Notes: generated from the sequence alone by a model not told the origin. A stretch of DNA of 51,221 nt from an uncultured Rhizobiaceae bacterium (GCA_947259295.1 CAMYMG010000022.1:1-51221); one strand, 5' to 3'; positions 26,647-35,549 are shown, counted from the first letter of the stretch. Made by a program: numbers and translations.

Positions 26647-27711
26647 ATGTCCGATCCCTTCCTGTCGATCCAGAATGTGCGCAAGTCCTATGGCGACGTC
26701 ACCGTCGTCAAGGATTTCAGCCTTGCGGTGGAGCAGGGGGAATTCGTCTCCTTCCTCGGGCCATCCGGCTGCGGCAAGACGACGATGCTTCGCATCGTTG
26801 CCGGCTTCGAGGAGCCGAGCGCCGGTAATGTGATGATCGGGGGCCAGGACGTGACGGGCCTCAGGCCCAACCAGCGCAACATCGGCATGGTGTTCCAGTC
26901 CTACGCGCTGTTCCCGAACATGACGGTTGCTCAGAATGTCGGCTTCGGGCTGAAGGTTGCGGGGGTCCCGAAGGCAGAGGCCGCGGCTCGGGTCGACGAG
27001 ATGCTGAACCTGATCAGCCTGCCGCAGCTCGGCGACCGCTATCCCTACCAGCTGTCGGGCGGCCAGCAGCAGCGCGTAGCGCTGGCCCGCGCCATGGCCG
27101 GCAAGCCGCAGGTGCTGCTGCTCGACGAGCCGCTGTCGGCGCTTGACGCCAAGGTTCGCGTCTCGCTGCGCGACGAGATCCGCGCCATCCAGAAGGCCGC
27201 CGGCATCACCACCATCTTCGTCACGCACGACCAGGAAGAAGCCCTGTCGATGTCCGACCGCATCGTCGTCATGCATGGCGGCATGGCCGAGCAAGTCGGC
27301 ACGCCCTTCGAGATCTACAACCGTCCGACGACCAAATTCGTGGCCGGTTTCGTCGGCACGCTGAACATGCTCGACGGTACCGTGACCGATCCGGCAACCG
27401 GCGCCGTGCGCATCGGCGACGACAATGTCGTCATGAAGCAGTCGCTCAACGGCGCGAAGGCCGGCGACACGCTTTCGCTCGCGCTTCGGCCGGAAGCCAT
27501 CTCGCTTGGCAAGCAGCCGGGTCGCGACGCCTCGATCGGCGGCACCATCTCGGAAGTCTCCTTCCTCGGTTCGGTCATCCGGGTGCGCGTCGGCCTCGGC
27601 AAGGACGCCGTGTCGCTCGACACGTTCAACAACCCCGCCGCGCCGCCACCAAGGGTCGGCGAAAAGACCGAGATCAGCTTTTCCTCCGCCGACCTGCTGG
27701 TGCTTCACTAA
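26647..27711 (+). CDS. ABC importer ATPase (PotA/FbpC-like)
   Basis: 354 residues from ATG 26647. Walker A GPSGCGKT is at residues 38-45, the signature is YQLSGGQQQRVALARAM, Walker B is VLLLDEPLSALD and the switch is VTHDQEEALSMSDR. A TOBE-type regulatory domain fills the C-terminal 120 residues. The start follows GGAAGAG at 12 nt spacing. It energises uptake by the two upstream permeases. Confidence 0.93.
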   Translation: MSDPFLSIQNVRKSYGDVTVVKDFSLAVEQGEFVSFLGPSGCGKTTMLRIVAGFEEPSAGNVMIGGQDVTGLRPNQRNIGMVFQSYALFPNMTVAQNVGFGLKVAGVPKAEAAARVDEMLNLISLPQLGDRYPYQLSGGQQQRVALARAMAGKPQVLLLDEPLSALDAKVRVSLRDEIRAIQKAAGITTIFVTHDQEEALSMSDRIVVMHGGMAEQVGTPFEIYNRPTTKFVAGFVGTLNMLDGTVTDPATGAVRIGDDNVVMKQSLNGAKAGDTLSLALRPEAISLGKQPGRDASIGGTISEVSFLGSVIRVRVGLGKDAVSLDTFNNPAAPPPRVGEKTEISFSSADLLVLH

Positions 27712-27826
27712 GGCCTTCGCGCTTTCTTCCACCGCGCACGCGGAGCTTGGCCCACAGGCCTGGCTGGCACGACCGATTGTCGACCGGCGAAGGGAAGGAT
27801 AGTCGGATAGCGCGGGGGGATTTCGC

Positions 27827-28732
27827 GTGAAGCTCGTCAGCTACAACATCCAGTACGGCTTTGGCAGCGACGGGCGCTACGACCTGACGCGCGCAGCCAA
27901 GGTCGTCGCCGGCGCTGACATCATCGCGCTGCAGGAGGTCGAGCGCTTCTGGCAGCGCAGCAACGAGGACGACCAGCCCGAGATTCTCGGGCGCTTGCTG
28001 CCGGACCACTACTGGGTCTACGGCCCTGCCTTCGACATGGACGCCAGCTTCCGCAAGGACGGCCGCATCGTCAACCGGCGTCGCCAGTTCGGCACGATGA
28101 TCCTGTCGCGCCTGCCGATCGTCTGGTCGCGTCTACATCTCCTGCCGATGCGCCGCACGGTGACGCCGCTGAACACGCAGAACGCGGCGCTCGAATGTCT
28201 CATCCGCACGCCTGCTGGCCCGGTCCGCTTCTTCTCGATCCACCTCGCCCATATCGCGGTCGAGGAGCGGCTCGAAGAGATCGACTATCTGCTCGAACGC
28301 CACCGCCGCGTGCCGCTCGAGGGCGGTCCGTGGAGCGGCGTCGACGACGAGCCGTCGCGCAACTGGACGAATGGCGAGGCCGAGCCCGAATGCCCGCAGG
28401 CGGCCATCTGGATGGGCGACTTCAACTGCGAACCGGGGAGCTCGGAATATCGCCGCATCGTCGGCGACAACCCCTACCATCCGGGCGCCGCCTATGTCGG
28501 CGGCTTCTCGGACGCGGCCGTGCTCGCCGGTCATGCACCCGGGTCGCTCCACACCCACGTCAAGCAGATCGCCGGCGAGACGCGCAGGCGCCAGCTCGAC
28601 CATTGCTTCGTCGGCTCGCCGCTCGCATCGCGCGTGCGTTCGGTTGCGGTCGACAATGCAGAGATCGCCTCCGACCATCATCCGCTTTTCGTCGACATCG
28701 ATCTCGACACACCGGAAGCCGGCAGCCGGTGA
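27827..28732 (+). CDS. Endonuclease/exonuclease/phosphatase-family hydrolase
   Basis: 301 residues from a GTG start with GGGGGGA upstream. The EEP fold is complete: VSYNIQYGFGSDGRYDL, ALQEVERFWQ (metal Glu), WMGDFNCEPGSSEY (Asp/Asn pair), RQLDHCFVGSP and the final ASDHHPLFVDID. Members cleave phosphodiesters, sphingomyelin, nucleic acid or phosphoinositides. No signal peptide is visible. It follows the importer by 115 bp and may act on the imported compound, for example a phosphodiester, though this is inference. Confidence 0.87.
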   Translation: MKLVSYNIQYGFGSDGRYDLTRAAKVVAGADIIALQEVERFWQRSNEDDQPEILGRLLPDHYWVYGPAFDMDASFRKDGRIVNRRRQFGTMILSRLPIVWSRLHLLPMRRTVTPLNTQNAALECLIRTPAGPVRFFSIHLAHIAVEERLEEIDYLLERHRRVPLEGGPWSGVDDEPSRNWTNGEAEPECPQAAIWMGDFNCEPGSSEYRRIVGDNPYHPGAAYVGGFSDAAVLAGHAPGSLHTHVKQIAGETRRRQLDHCFVGSPLASRVRSVAVDNAEIASDHHPLFVDIDLDTPEAGSR

Positions 28733-28739
28733 GCGCGCC

Positions 28740-29585
28740 ATGACTCTCACCGTCTTCTTCGCCGTCATGGCGGCGGCGGCCATGCACGCGGTGTGGAACG
28801 CCGTTGTAAAGGTGCGCTTCGACCGCTTCGTGTCGATCACGCTGATGACACTCGGCATGATGGCCGCCTCGCTGCCGGTGCTGCCCTTCGTCGACTTTCC
28901 GGCGCTTCACGTCTGGCCCTGGATCATCGCCTCGGTGATCTTCCACATGGGCTACAAGCTGGCGCTGATCCGCGCCTACGAGGCCGGCGACATGGCGCAG
29001 ACCTATCCGCTGGCGCGCGGCACGGCGCCGCTTCTGACCACGCTCGGCGCCATGGTGCTGGTCGCGGAGTTCCCCTCGCCGCTTTCGATCGGCGGCATCG
29101 CGCTCTTATCCTGCGGCACCTTCCTGATGTCGTTCCGGGGCGGTGCCGCGCTCGAAAAGTTCAACCTCCACGCCGTCGGCTACGCGCTGGTCACATCGGT
29201 CTTCATCGCCGCCTACACGCTGTCTGACGGCACCGGCGCCAGGCTTGCCACCACCGCGTCGAGCTATGCCGCATGGCTGTTCTTCTGCGACGGTTTCTGG
29301 TCGCTGCTGCTGGCGCTCTGGCTGCGCGGCAAGATCGTGCTGCCCGCCATCGCGATTGGCTGGAAGGACGGGCTGTTCACCGGCGTGCTGTCGGCCGGCG
29401 CGTACTGGATCGCCATGTGGGCGATGACCAAGGCGCCGATCGCCTCGGTCGCGGCCCTGCGCGAGACCTCGATCCTGTTTGCGATGATGATCTCGGTCTT
29501 CGCGCTGCGCGAGAAGATGACGCCGTGGCGCATCGCGGCCGCACTTCTCATCGTCGCCGGCGTCATCGCGTTGCGTCTCGGCTGA
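28740..29585 (+). CDS. EamA/DMT-family membrane transporter
   Basis: 281 residues from ATG 28740, 7 bp after the previous stop; earlier in-frame codons overlap that gene. Ten hydrophobic segments are expected, beginning with LTVFFAVMAAAAMHAVWNAV and ending with AAALLIVAGVIALRLG. The two EamA repeats are seen around YPLARGTAPLLTTLGAMVLV and LRETSILFAMMISVFALREK. Metabolite export or exchange is likely; the substrate is not evident. Confidence 0.88.
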   Translation: MTLTVFFAVMAAAAMHAVWNAVVKVRFDRFVSITLMTLGMMAASLPVLPFVDFPALHVWPWIIASVIFHMGYKLALIRAYEAGDMAQTYPLARGTAPLLTTLGAMVLVAEFPSPLSIGGIALLSCGTFLMSFRGGAALEKFNLHAVGYALVTSVFIAAYTLSDGTGARLATTASSYAAWLFFCDGFWSLLLALWLRGKIVLPAIAIGWKDGLFTGVLSAGAYWIAMWAMTKAPIASVAALRETSILFAMMISVFALREKMTPWRIAAALLIVAGVIALRLG

Positions 29586-29600
29586 GGCGGAGCGGTCGGG

Positions 29601-30809
29601 TCAGCCGGCCTTCGGTCCGGTTTTCGGCGCCCCCGCCGGCTTCCGCTTCGCCGCCGGTTCTGGTTTCGTTGCGGCCTTGGCGCTGGCAGCGGACTTTTTC
29701 TCAGTCTTTGCCCTGGGAGTCGACTTAGCTGCGGCAGCGGCCTTCGGCTTGGCTTGCGGTTTTGTCGCCGGCGCTGCAGCCTTCGTCCCGCCTTTTCCCG
29801 GCGCCTCCGATCTTGCCGGCCGCGCCGCCTTGGGCCTGGCGCGCTCTGCCACCGTCGGCTTTGCCGGCGATTTCGCCCTGGTCTTTGCCTGCGCTGCCGC
29901 CCTGGGCTTTGCCGCCGTGGCTGCTTTCGACTTCGCCGGCTTGGCCGGCACGGCGCTGGCTGCGTTTTCCGCGTCCGAGCGGAATGCCATTTCCGGGTTC
30001 TGTTCCGACTGGGCCCTGCCGGATGCCTCGCGGATGTTCAGGCGCACCAGCAGCGCCCGGCGCATCGTGCGGAACGGCACGCCGATCTTGCGGTGCCAGC
30101 GGATGAAGGAGGGAGGCGTCAGCCAGGCCTGGCGTTCCGCCTCGGTGAGCAGGTCGGGACGGCAGCGCGCATAGTGCTTGCCGAGATGGTACATATCCAT
30201 CTCGATCATCGTCTTCAGCCAGAGACGCGCCAGGAAGCCGTTGCCCGGCCAGCGCTCCGACAGGGCAAAGCTGACCTGGAAGTCGATGAGCCACGGCCGC
30301 CCCTCTTTGTCGACGATCACGTTCTCGCGCTTGTTCATGTCGACATAGGCCATGTCACGGGCGTGCAGCGTCTGCACCAGCGTGATCAGCCGGTCGAAGA
30401 ACTGGTCGTTGGCCTGGCTGGCGACCCGGAAAGGCCCGCCCTCGACGAAGACATGCGAGGACAGGTTGTCGATGGTCTTGCCGTCGGCATCGCGCACATC
30501 GACCCAGTCCGGTACGCCCGCCACGTCCGCCAGGCGCTTGAGGAAGCCGTTCTCGCGCCGCGCCAGGCGCCTGCCGAGCCAGGACATCGGCAGGATGAAG
30601 ATCGGCTGGGCGCGGTTGAACTTGCAGACGATGCCGTCGCCCTCGTCGCTGCGGTAGAGCGCCGTCGCTGCCCAGGAATCATGCTTGAACGTGTCGATGT
30701 GCCGGTAGGGCCGGCCGGCGACATATACCGTCTGGGGCGGCTCGCCGGCGCCGAGCGCGCGAAACAGCGGCGGGCGATGGCGGACCGATTTTGCGGCGCT
30801 TTGTGTCAT
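29601..30809 (-). CDS. Kinase-fold protein with a histone-H1-like Ala/Lys/Pro tail
   Basis: 402 residues. Residues 1-260 have a small protein-kinase/lipopolysaccharide-kinase-like fold: catalytic loop MAYVDMNKRENVIVDKEG replaces the HRD motif with YVD, and PWLIDFQVSF replaces DFG with DFQ. Residues 285-402 are Ala-Lys-Pro repeats (AKPAKSKAATAAKPRAAAQA), like histone H1-type DNA-binding tails. An LPS-core or DNA-associated kinase are both possible. A perfect hairpin sits directly before its start codon (30811-30836). The substrate cannot be deduced. Confidence 0.8.
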   Translation of the reverse strand: MTQSAAKSVRHRPPLFRALGAGEPPQTVYVAGRPYRHIDTFKHDSWAATALYRSDEGDGIVCKFNRAQPIFILPMSWLGRRLARRENGFLKRLADVAGVPDWVDVRDADGKTIDNLSSHVFVEGGPFRVASQANDQFFDRLITLVQTLHARDMAYVDMNKRENVIVDKEGRPWLIDFQVSFALSERWPGNGFLARLWLKTMIEMDMYHLGKHYARCRPDLLTEAERQAWLTPPSFIRWHRKIGVPFRTMRRALLVRLNIREASGRAQSEQNPEMAFRSDAENAASAVPAKPAKSKAATAAKPRAAAQAKTRAKSPAKPTVAERARPKAARPARSEAPGKGGTKAAAPATKPQAKPKAAAAAKSTPRAKTEKKSAASAKAATKPEPAAKRKPAGAPKTGPKAG

Positions 30810-30810
30810 G

Positions 30811-30836
30811 GGCAGTCCCCCGGCGGCGGGACTGCC
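30811..30836 (-). promoter_or_regulatory. Perfect 9-bp hairpin over the ribosome site of the kinase gene
   Basis: GGCAGTCCC (30811-30819) and GGGACTGCC (30828-30836) pair perfectly. On the minus strand the GGGGGA run that should serve as ribosome site lies in the stem/loop edge, one base before ATG 30809. The fold could block translation initiation until melted or bound. Confidence 0.5.
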
Positions 30837-31050
30837 GCGTCAACAGCCAGAGCACATGCCCAAGCTCGCCCGCCAATGCAAGGGCTACGCCGCCCTCGGC
30901 TGCTCAACGGCAGCGGAGAAGTAGAAAGTTCCGCGGCGCAGGCCACCTCCTGTCGAGCCAGAGGGAACGGCGCTGTGCCGGCCACCGCGGTGTCTCTCCC
31001 ATGTCGCCGGTGCCCTGACTTGCGCAAGTGCAGATGCTTCAGCGAACCCG

Positions 31051-31989
31051 TCAGAAGCCGACCTGATCGCCGCCCTTAAGGGATAGGATTTCGCGTGCCT
31101 CGTCCGGCGTGGCGATTTCGAGGCCGAGGCCTTCGATCATCTTGCGCACGAGGCGCACCTGGTCGGCGCTGGATGTGGCGAGCTTGCCGCGTCCGGCCCA
31201 CAGCGAATCCTCGAGCCCGACGCGCACATTGCCGCCCAGGGCAACAGATTGCGCCGCGATACGCAACTGGCTGGCGCCGGCACCGAGAACCGACCAGCGG
31301 TAGTCCTCGCCAAACAGGCGGTCGGCGGTGCGCTTCATGTGCTGGACGTCTTCGGGGTGCGTGCCGATGCCGCCGAGAATGCCGAAGACCGACTGCACGA
31401 AGAAGGGCGGCTTGACCAGGCCGCGATCGGCGAAGTGCTTCAGATTATAGAGATGCGCGATGTCGTAGCACTCGAATTCGAAGCGCGTGTTGTTCTCGTA
31501 GCAGGTCTTGAGGATGAACTCGATGTCCTTGAAGGAATTGCGGAAAACCAGGTCGCGTGTTGCCTCGAGATGCGGCTCTTCCCAGTCGTGCTTGAAGTCC
31601 TTGTACTTGTCGAGGAGATGGAACAGGCCGAAATTGATCGAGCCCATGTTGAGCGAGGCGACTTCCGGCTTCAGCATCTGGGCCGGAAGGACGCGCTCCT
31701 CCACCTTCATGTAGGGGCTGCCGCCGCTGGTTATGTTGATCGCAGCATTGGTGGCCTGCTTGATCTGCGGCAGGAACTTCATGAAGGCTTCGGGCGTCTG
31801 GTCCGGCTTGCCGGTTTCGGGGTTGCGCGCGTGGAGATGGAGGATGGCAGCACCCGCTTCGGCCGCGCCCAGTGCGTCCGCGATGATCTCGTCGGGGGTG
31901 ATGGGCAGATATTCCGACATGGACGGCGTGTGGATGGCGCCGGTCACGGCGCAGGTAATGATGATCTTCCTGGAGGATGTCGGGGCCAT
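31051..31989 (-). CDS. BKACE-family beta-keto acid cleavage enzyme
   Basis: 312 residues from ATG 31989, with AAGGA 9 nt upstream. The zinc-binding HLHARNPETG holds His51 and His53, and the N-terminal RKIIITCAVTGAIHTPSM is typical of the 3-keto-5-aminohexanoate cleavage enzyme family. Members condense a beta-keto acid with acetyl-CoA, yielding acetoacetate plus a CoA ester, and include dehydrocarnitine cleavage enzymes. A divergent SDR (32319) could supply the keto acid, as in carnitine catabolism. The exact substrate is open. Confidence 0.9.
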   Translation of the reverse strand: MAPTSSRKIIITCAVTGAIHTPSMSEYLPITPDEIIADALGAAEAGAAILHLHARNPETGKPDQTPEAFMKFLPQIKQATNAAINITSGGSPYMKVEERVLPAQMLKPEVASLNMGSINFGLFHLLDKYKDFKHDWEEPHLEATRDLVFRNSFKDIEFILKTCYENNTRFEFECYDIAHLYNLKHFADRGLVKPPFFVQSVFGILGGIGTHPEDVQHMKRTADRLFGEDYRWSVLGAGASQLRIAAQSVALGGNVRVGLEDSLWAGRGKLATSSADQVRLVRKMIEGLGLEIATPDEAREILSLKGGDQVGF

Positions 31990-32318
31990 GAGGCGTATTC
32001 CTTGATTGGAGAATCAGATTTCAGGAGCCGAACTAGGGATGATCGTGCCCGCCAGGGATGTCTGTAGTGCGGAGAGAAGGATCACGCCACCGGGCATGCC
32101 CACATAGCAGCCGCGGCCACCGTTAATCAGCGCGTCGCCCCGACCCGGATCATCAGGATGCTGGCCGATCTCGCGCTGGTCGCCGCCCGCCCGCAGCGTC
32201 TTGCCATGCCGCTCAACATTGACGAAGGTCGCCGCCCATGAACGGCGTTTGAACGCACACACATTCACGCAGAGGCGCGCGTCAGCGGCCCACTGCTACT
32301 CAGGGCTGGAGCATCGCA
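31990..32318. other. Divergent 329-bp intergenic region
   Basis: It holds the promoters of the BKACE gene and the SDR gene. The BKACE ribosome site (AAGGA, minus strand) is near 31999-32003 and the SDR site (GGAG) is a few bases before 32319. A small open frame at 32014-32268 on the minus strand looks like chance coding in GC-rich DNA, or a decayed fragment; no repeat, RNA gene or clear operator was recognised. Confidence 0.5.
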
Positions 32319-33107
32319 ATGAACCTCAACGGAAAAGCCGCCATCATCACAGCTGGCGCATCGGGTATCGGCCGCGTCATCGCCGAACGCTATGCCGAAC
32401 TCGGCGCTTCCGTTTGCCTTTGCGACGTCGATGAACGAGCGATGGACGACGTCAGGAAGGCGCTGCCGGATGCCCTGGTCGTCAAGGCCGACGTGTCGAG
32501 TTCGAAGGAGATAGCGGCGTTCTACGATGCCTTCCGGGCGAAGCATGCCCGCCTCGACATTCTCGTCAACAATGCCGGCATCTCGGGCCCCACCAAGCCG
32601 GTCGAGGAGGTAACCGATGAGGAGTGGGACCAGACGATGGCCGTCAACGTGACCGGCCAATTTTACATGGTGCGACAAGCGGTTCCGCTGTTCAAGCAGG
32701 CCGGCGGCGGCTGCATCATCAACATCTCCTCCGTCGCCGGGCGCGTCGGCATGCCGCTTCGAGCACCCTATTCGACGTCGAAATATGCCGTGCGCGGGCT
32801 GACCGATGTCCTGGCCGTCGAACTCGGCGAGATCAACGTCCGCGTCAATGCGATCCTGCCCGGCCTCGTCGACGGTCCACGCGGCCATAGGGTGATGCGC
32901 GAACAGGCCGAGAAGCGCGGCATGACGCTCGAAGAGTTCATGCCGTACGTCCTGCACAACATCTCGATGCACACAGCCATCGGCATGAAGGAAATCGCCG
33001 ACATGGCGGCCTTCCTCGCCTCGGACCTCGCGCCGCATATTTCCGGCCAGTCGATCAGCGTCGATGGAAACTTCGAAACCTATCGCGGACCGAAAATGGC
33101 GTCCTGA
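32319..33107 (+). CDS. Short-chain dehydrogenase/reductase (SDR)
   Basis: 262 residues. NAD-binding ITAGASGIGRVIAERYAEL, active-site NINNAGISGP-type segment (DILVNNAGISG) and catalytic YSTSKYAVRGLTDVLAVELG are typical of classical SDRs. The C-terminal ISGQSISVDGNFETYRG is the usual end. It is divergent from the BKACE gene and could oxidise a 3-hydroxy acid (for example carnitine) to the keto acid. Overall a hydroxyacyl or carnitine dehydrogenase role is plausible but not shown. Confidence 0.87.
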   Translation: MNLNGKAAIITAGASGIGRVIAERYAELGASVCLCDVDERAMDDVRKALPDALVVKADVSSSKEIAAFYDAFRAKHARLDILVNNAGISGPTKPVEEVTDEEWDQTMAVNVTGQFYMVRQAVPLFKQAGGGCIINISSVAGRVGMPLRAPYSTSKYAVRGLTDVLAVELGEINVRVNAILPGLVDGPRGHRVMREQAEKRGMTLEEFMPYVLHNISMHTAIGMKEIADMAAFLASDLAPHISGQSISVDGNFETYRGPKMAS

Positions 33108-33244
33108 GGGGCGTTGCAGAGAGGGAACTCGCGATCGTGGAAATGTCTCGCCTCGCTTATGCCACGACCTCGGGACGCCGGCCCCGCGTGACTTGACCTA
33201 ACGTCAGGCATGCGGGTCTACTGGCCGGCGAGGGAGATTTCGCC

Positions 33245-34207
33245 ATGCCCATGAGCCACTGGGCTGCCGCGGCCGCTGGCAGACAGGATTTCGAGGCGGC
33301 AGTGCGCAGCGAGGCAAGCGGCTATGCCGCAGGCGTCGCTGCCTGGATGATCGCGGCCAGCGCCTTCATCGTCGTCAAGGCCGTGTCGGACGAGATGCCG
33401 CCCTGGACCATGGGCTTTCTGCGCGTCCTCATCATCCTGGCGATCATGCTGCCACTGGTGGCCCGGCACCATGCCGAGATGACTGCGCTGCTCAGGGCCC
33501 GATGGGCCGAGGTGCTGTTCATCGGCGCCATCGGGCTCGGGCTGACGCAGGGCGTACTCTATACCGCGCTCCAGATGACGACCGCAGTCAACGTCGCCAT
33601 CGTCTTCGGCCTTGCGCCGATGCTGACCCTGACGCTTGCCCGTTTCATCCTGGGCGAACCGATGACCACTTGGCAGGCGTTGGGCTCGGCGATCGCCTTT
33701 TGCGGCATCGTCGTCATTTCGGTGAAGGGCGATCTCGATCTCCTGTCGCGCTTCCAGTTCGGCGCCGGCGAGATCGTCGCCTTCGTCAGCGCCCTGCTGT
33801 TCGCCGGCTATACCGTGCTTTTGAAGCGCGCCAGATTCGACCTGCCCTGCCTGCCACTGCTCACGCTGCTGATGTTCGGCGGTGCGCTGACACTCTTTCC
33901 GTTCTTCGTGTGGGAGTTCGCCTCCGGCAGGCACGAGAACCTCGCGTTGAACGGCTATTTCGGCCTGCTCTACATGGCCTCTATCAGCGGCGTCGGGATG
34001 TTCTTCCTCTACAACCGCAGCATTGAGATTCTCGGCGCCGCACAGGCCGGCACGCTGGTCTACACCCAGATGGTGTTCGTTGCGATTTTCGCCTGGATCT
34101 TCCTCGGCGAGCGGCTGCAGCCCTACCACTACGCCGGCGCCGCGCTGGTTGCCGCCGGCATAGTCCTGGTGGTTCGCTTCCGGGGAAGGGTGCCCGCCGG
34201 CACTTAG
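33245..34207 (+). CDS. DMT/EamA-family transporter
   Basis: 320 residues from ATG 33245, with GAGGGAG upstream. A cytoplasmic N-terminal stretch of about 25 residues precedes some ten membrane segments (AAGVAAWMIAASAFIVVKAV first). EamA repeat motifs are seen in YTALQMTTAVNVAIVFGLAP and IEILGAAQAGTLVYTQMVFV. It would export a small metabolite such as an amino acid. It shares no obvious operon with its neighbours. Confidence 0.88.
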   Translation: MPMSHWAAAAAGRQDFEAAVRSEASGYAAGVAAWMIAASAFIVVKAVSDEMPPWTMGFLRVLIILAIMLPLVARHHAEMTALLRARWAEVLFIGAIGLGLTQGVLYTALQMTTAVNVAIVFGLAPMLTLTLARFILGEPMTTWQALGSAIAFCGIVVISVKGDLDLLSRFQFGAGEIVAFVSALLFAGYTVLLKRARFDLPCLPLLTLLMFGGALTLFPFFVWEFASGRHENLALNGYFGLLYMASISGVGMFFLYNRSIEILGAAQAGTLVYTQMVFVAIFAWIFLGERLQPYHYAGAALVAAGIVLVVRFRGRVPAGT

Positions 34208-34242
34208 CCCCTGCCATTCCCTGCTGCCACGGGCATCGATGA

Positions 34243-34267
34243 CGAACCATTCCGCTACTGGTGCGTT
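34243..34267 (+). promoter_or_regulatory. Possible EcfG-type promoter with one mismatch
   Basis: CGAAC (34243-34247), 16 bp, CGTT (34264-34267) differs from the EcfG consensus only in the first base. It ends 47 bp before the ATG at 34315 of the host-attachment-family gene. Confidence 0.4.
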
Positions 34268-34314
34268 GGGCTACGTTACCCAAATTCACGCACAGACAAT
34301 CGAAGGATATTCCC

Positions 34315-34722
34315 ATGGCGAAGAACCAGGTCCCGAAGAACGCAGTCATCGTTGTGGGCACGGGCGACGGAGCGAAATTCTTCCGCAACGTCGGCAACGT
34401 GAACGACATCGAACTGAAGGCCGAAGGGCACCTCGATGCAGGCAACATGGCCGATGAAGGCCCGGCCGGCAAAAGCCCGCCCGAACAGTCCGGCAAGGAA
34501 TCGATGGAGGCGACGTTCTCGAAACAACTCGCCAACAAGCTCTACGCCATGGCCCATGCAGGCAAGTTCGACAATCTCGTGCTGATCCTCGATCCCGAGA
34601 CGCTGGGCGAGGTTCGCCCGCTGCTGCACAAGGAAGTGCAGGACCGGCTGATTTTCGACCTGGCCAAGACGCTCACCAACAGCTCCAGCGACGAGATCAT
34701 CAAATCGCTGCACGCGGCGTGA
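34315..34722 (+). CDS. Host-attachment-family protein (PF10116-like)
   Basis: 135 residues from ATG 34315, behind GAAGGA; the frame is open earlier without a good start. The family pattern is seen in TGDGAKFFRNVGNVNDIELK, FSKQLANKLYAMAHAGKFDN and LVLILDPETLGEVRPLLHKE. It is named from Agrobacterium genes linked to plant attachment and resembles a nucleic-acid-binding baeRF/eRF1-like fold. A weak EcfG-type promoter upstream suggests stress control. Molecular role unknown. Confidence 0.8.
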   Translation: MAKNQVPKNAVIVVGTGDGAKFFRNVGNVNDIELKAEGHLDAGNMADEGPAGKSPPEQSGKESMEATFSKQLANKLYAMAHAGKFDNLVLILDPETLGEVRPLLHKEVQDRLIFDLAKTLTNSSSDEIIKSLHAA

Positions 34723-34798
34723 ACGGGCAGGCCGTTCCATGCAAACAGCTGCTGCATGCGGGCGGCTCGGTGATTTTACTTTTGAGGGATGGTCCGGA

Positions 34799-34873
34799 TG
34801 GTGGGTGTGGTAGGGATTGAACCTACGACCCCTTCGATGTCACCGAAGTGCTCTCCCGCTGAGCTACACACCC
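34799..34873 (-). tRNA. tRNA-Val (anticodon GAC), CCA encoded
   Basis: Read on the minus strand the 75-nt gene folds as a full cloverleaf: acceptor GGGTGTG/CACACCC, D-arm GCTC-AGCGGGA-GAGC, anticodon arm CTTCG-GTGACAT-CGAAG with anticodon GAC, and T-arm GTAGG-TTCAATC-CCTAC. The discriminator is A and CCA is encoded at 34801-34799. It lies between the host-attachment gene and cpdR, without signs of an integrated element next to it. Confidence 0.96.
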
Positions 34874-34977
34874 ATCCGAAGCCGCGCATACACCATTTTT
34901 GGACTGGCGCGTCAATAGCAAGTGCGGGCGTTTTGGCCGCCTTTCGGCAGGCTCGGTTTTATCGCCGGTAAAGCGGC

Positions 34978-35340
34978 TCAGGCGGCCTGCAGCATCTTCT
35001 CGACCTGGCTCACCAGATCGCGCAGATGGAAGGGTTTCGACAGGATCTTGGCATCCTTCGGCGCGCCCGAATCGGGGTTCAGGGCAACAGCGGCAAAGCC
35101 GGTGATGAACATGACCTTGAGGTCGGGGTCGATCTCGGTGGCGCGGCGCGCCAGTTCTATGCCGTCCATCTCGGGCATCACGATGTCGGTCAGCAGCAGC
35201 GAGAAGGGCTCTTCGCGCAGGCGCTCATAGGCGCTGGCGCCGTTGTCGAAGTCGCTGACGTCGTAGCCGGCGCGCTCAAGCGCCTTGACCAAAAACCGGC
35301 GCATGTCATCGTCGTCTTCAGCCAGAAGTATGCGTGCCAT
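34978..35340 (-). CDS. cpdR: CpdR single-domain response regulator
   Basis: 120 residues with only a receiver domain. The acidic pocket AEDDDD is at residues 7-12, the phosphorylated Asp52 in LLLTDIVMPEMDG, Thr80 in VMFITGFAAVAL and Lys102 in ILSKPFHLRDLV. The sequence and length match CpdR of Caulobacter and rhizobia, which in unphosphorylated form brings ClpXP to the pole to degrade cell-cycle regulators and is phosphorylated by the CckA-ChpT relay. The C-terminus ends MLQAA; the two Ala residues are the known CpdR turnover signal. Confidence 0.93.
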   Translation of the reverse strand: MARILLAEDDDDMRRFLVKALERAGYDVSDFDNGASAYERLREEPFSLLLTDIVMPEMDGIELARRATEIDPDLKVMFITGFAAVALNPDSGAPKDAKILSKPFHLRDLVSQVEKMLQAA

Positions 35341-35549
35341 CTGATCCCGTCCGAATCGCTGTTACGGGACCACCCCAAGTCAGGCCCGTTAACCATCCTG
35401 TATATGAAGCGTCGGGGGTAAACATCAAGTGAATCTTGCGGTTGCGCGGCAACATGCTGACGCGACCCGCCGCGAAATGCTGGACAGTTGGCGGCACTGA
35501 TGTCAGTTTCGACACAACGAAACAGGGTAATGCGGGCAGGGCGCGGTTG

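Noticed and set aside
25801..27732. 643-codon minus-strand frame opposite the permease and ATPase genes
   Set aside because: Shadow frame of ABC genes with full Walker and EAA motifs on the plus strand.
32014..32268. 84-codon minus-strand frame as a gene
   Set aside because: No family match, no ribosome site, and composition of a chance frame; kept only as a possible decayed fragment.
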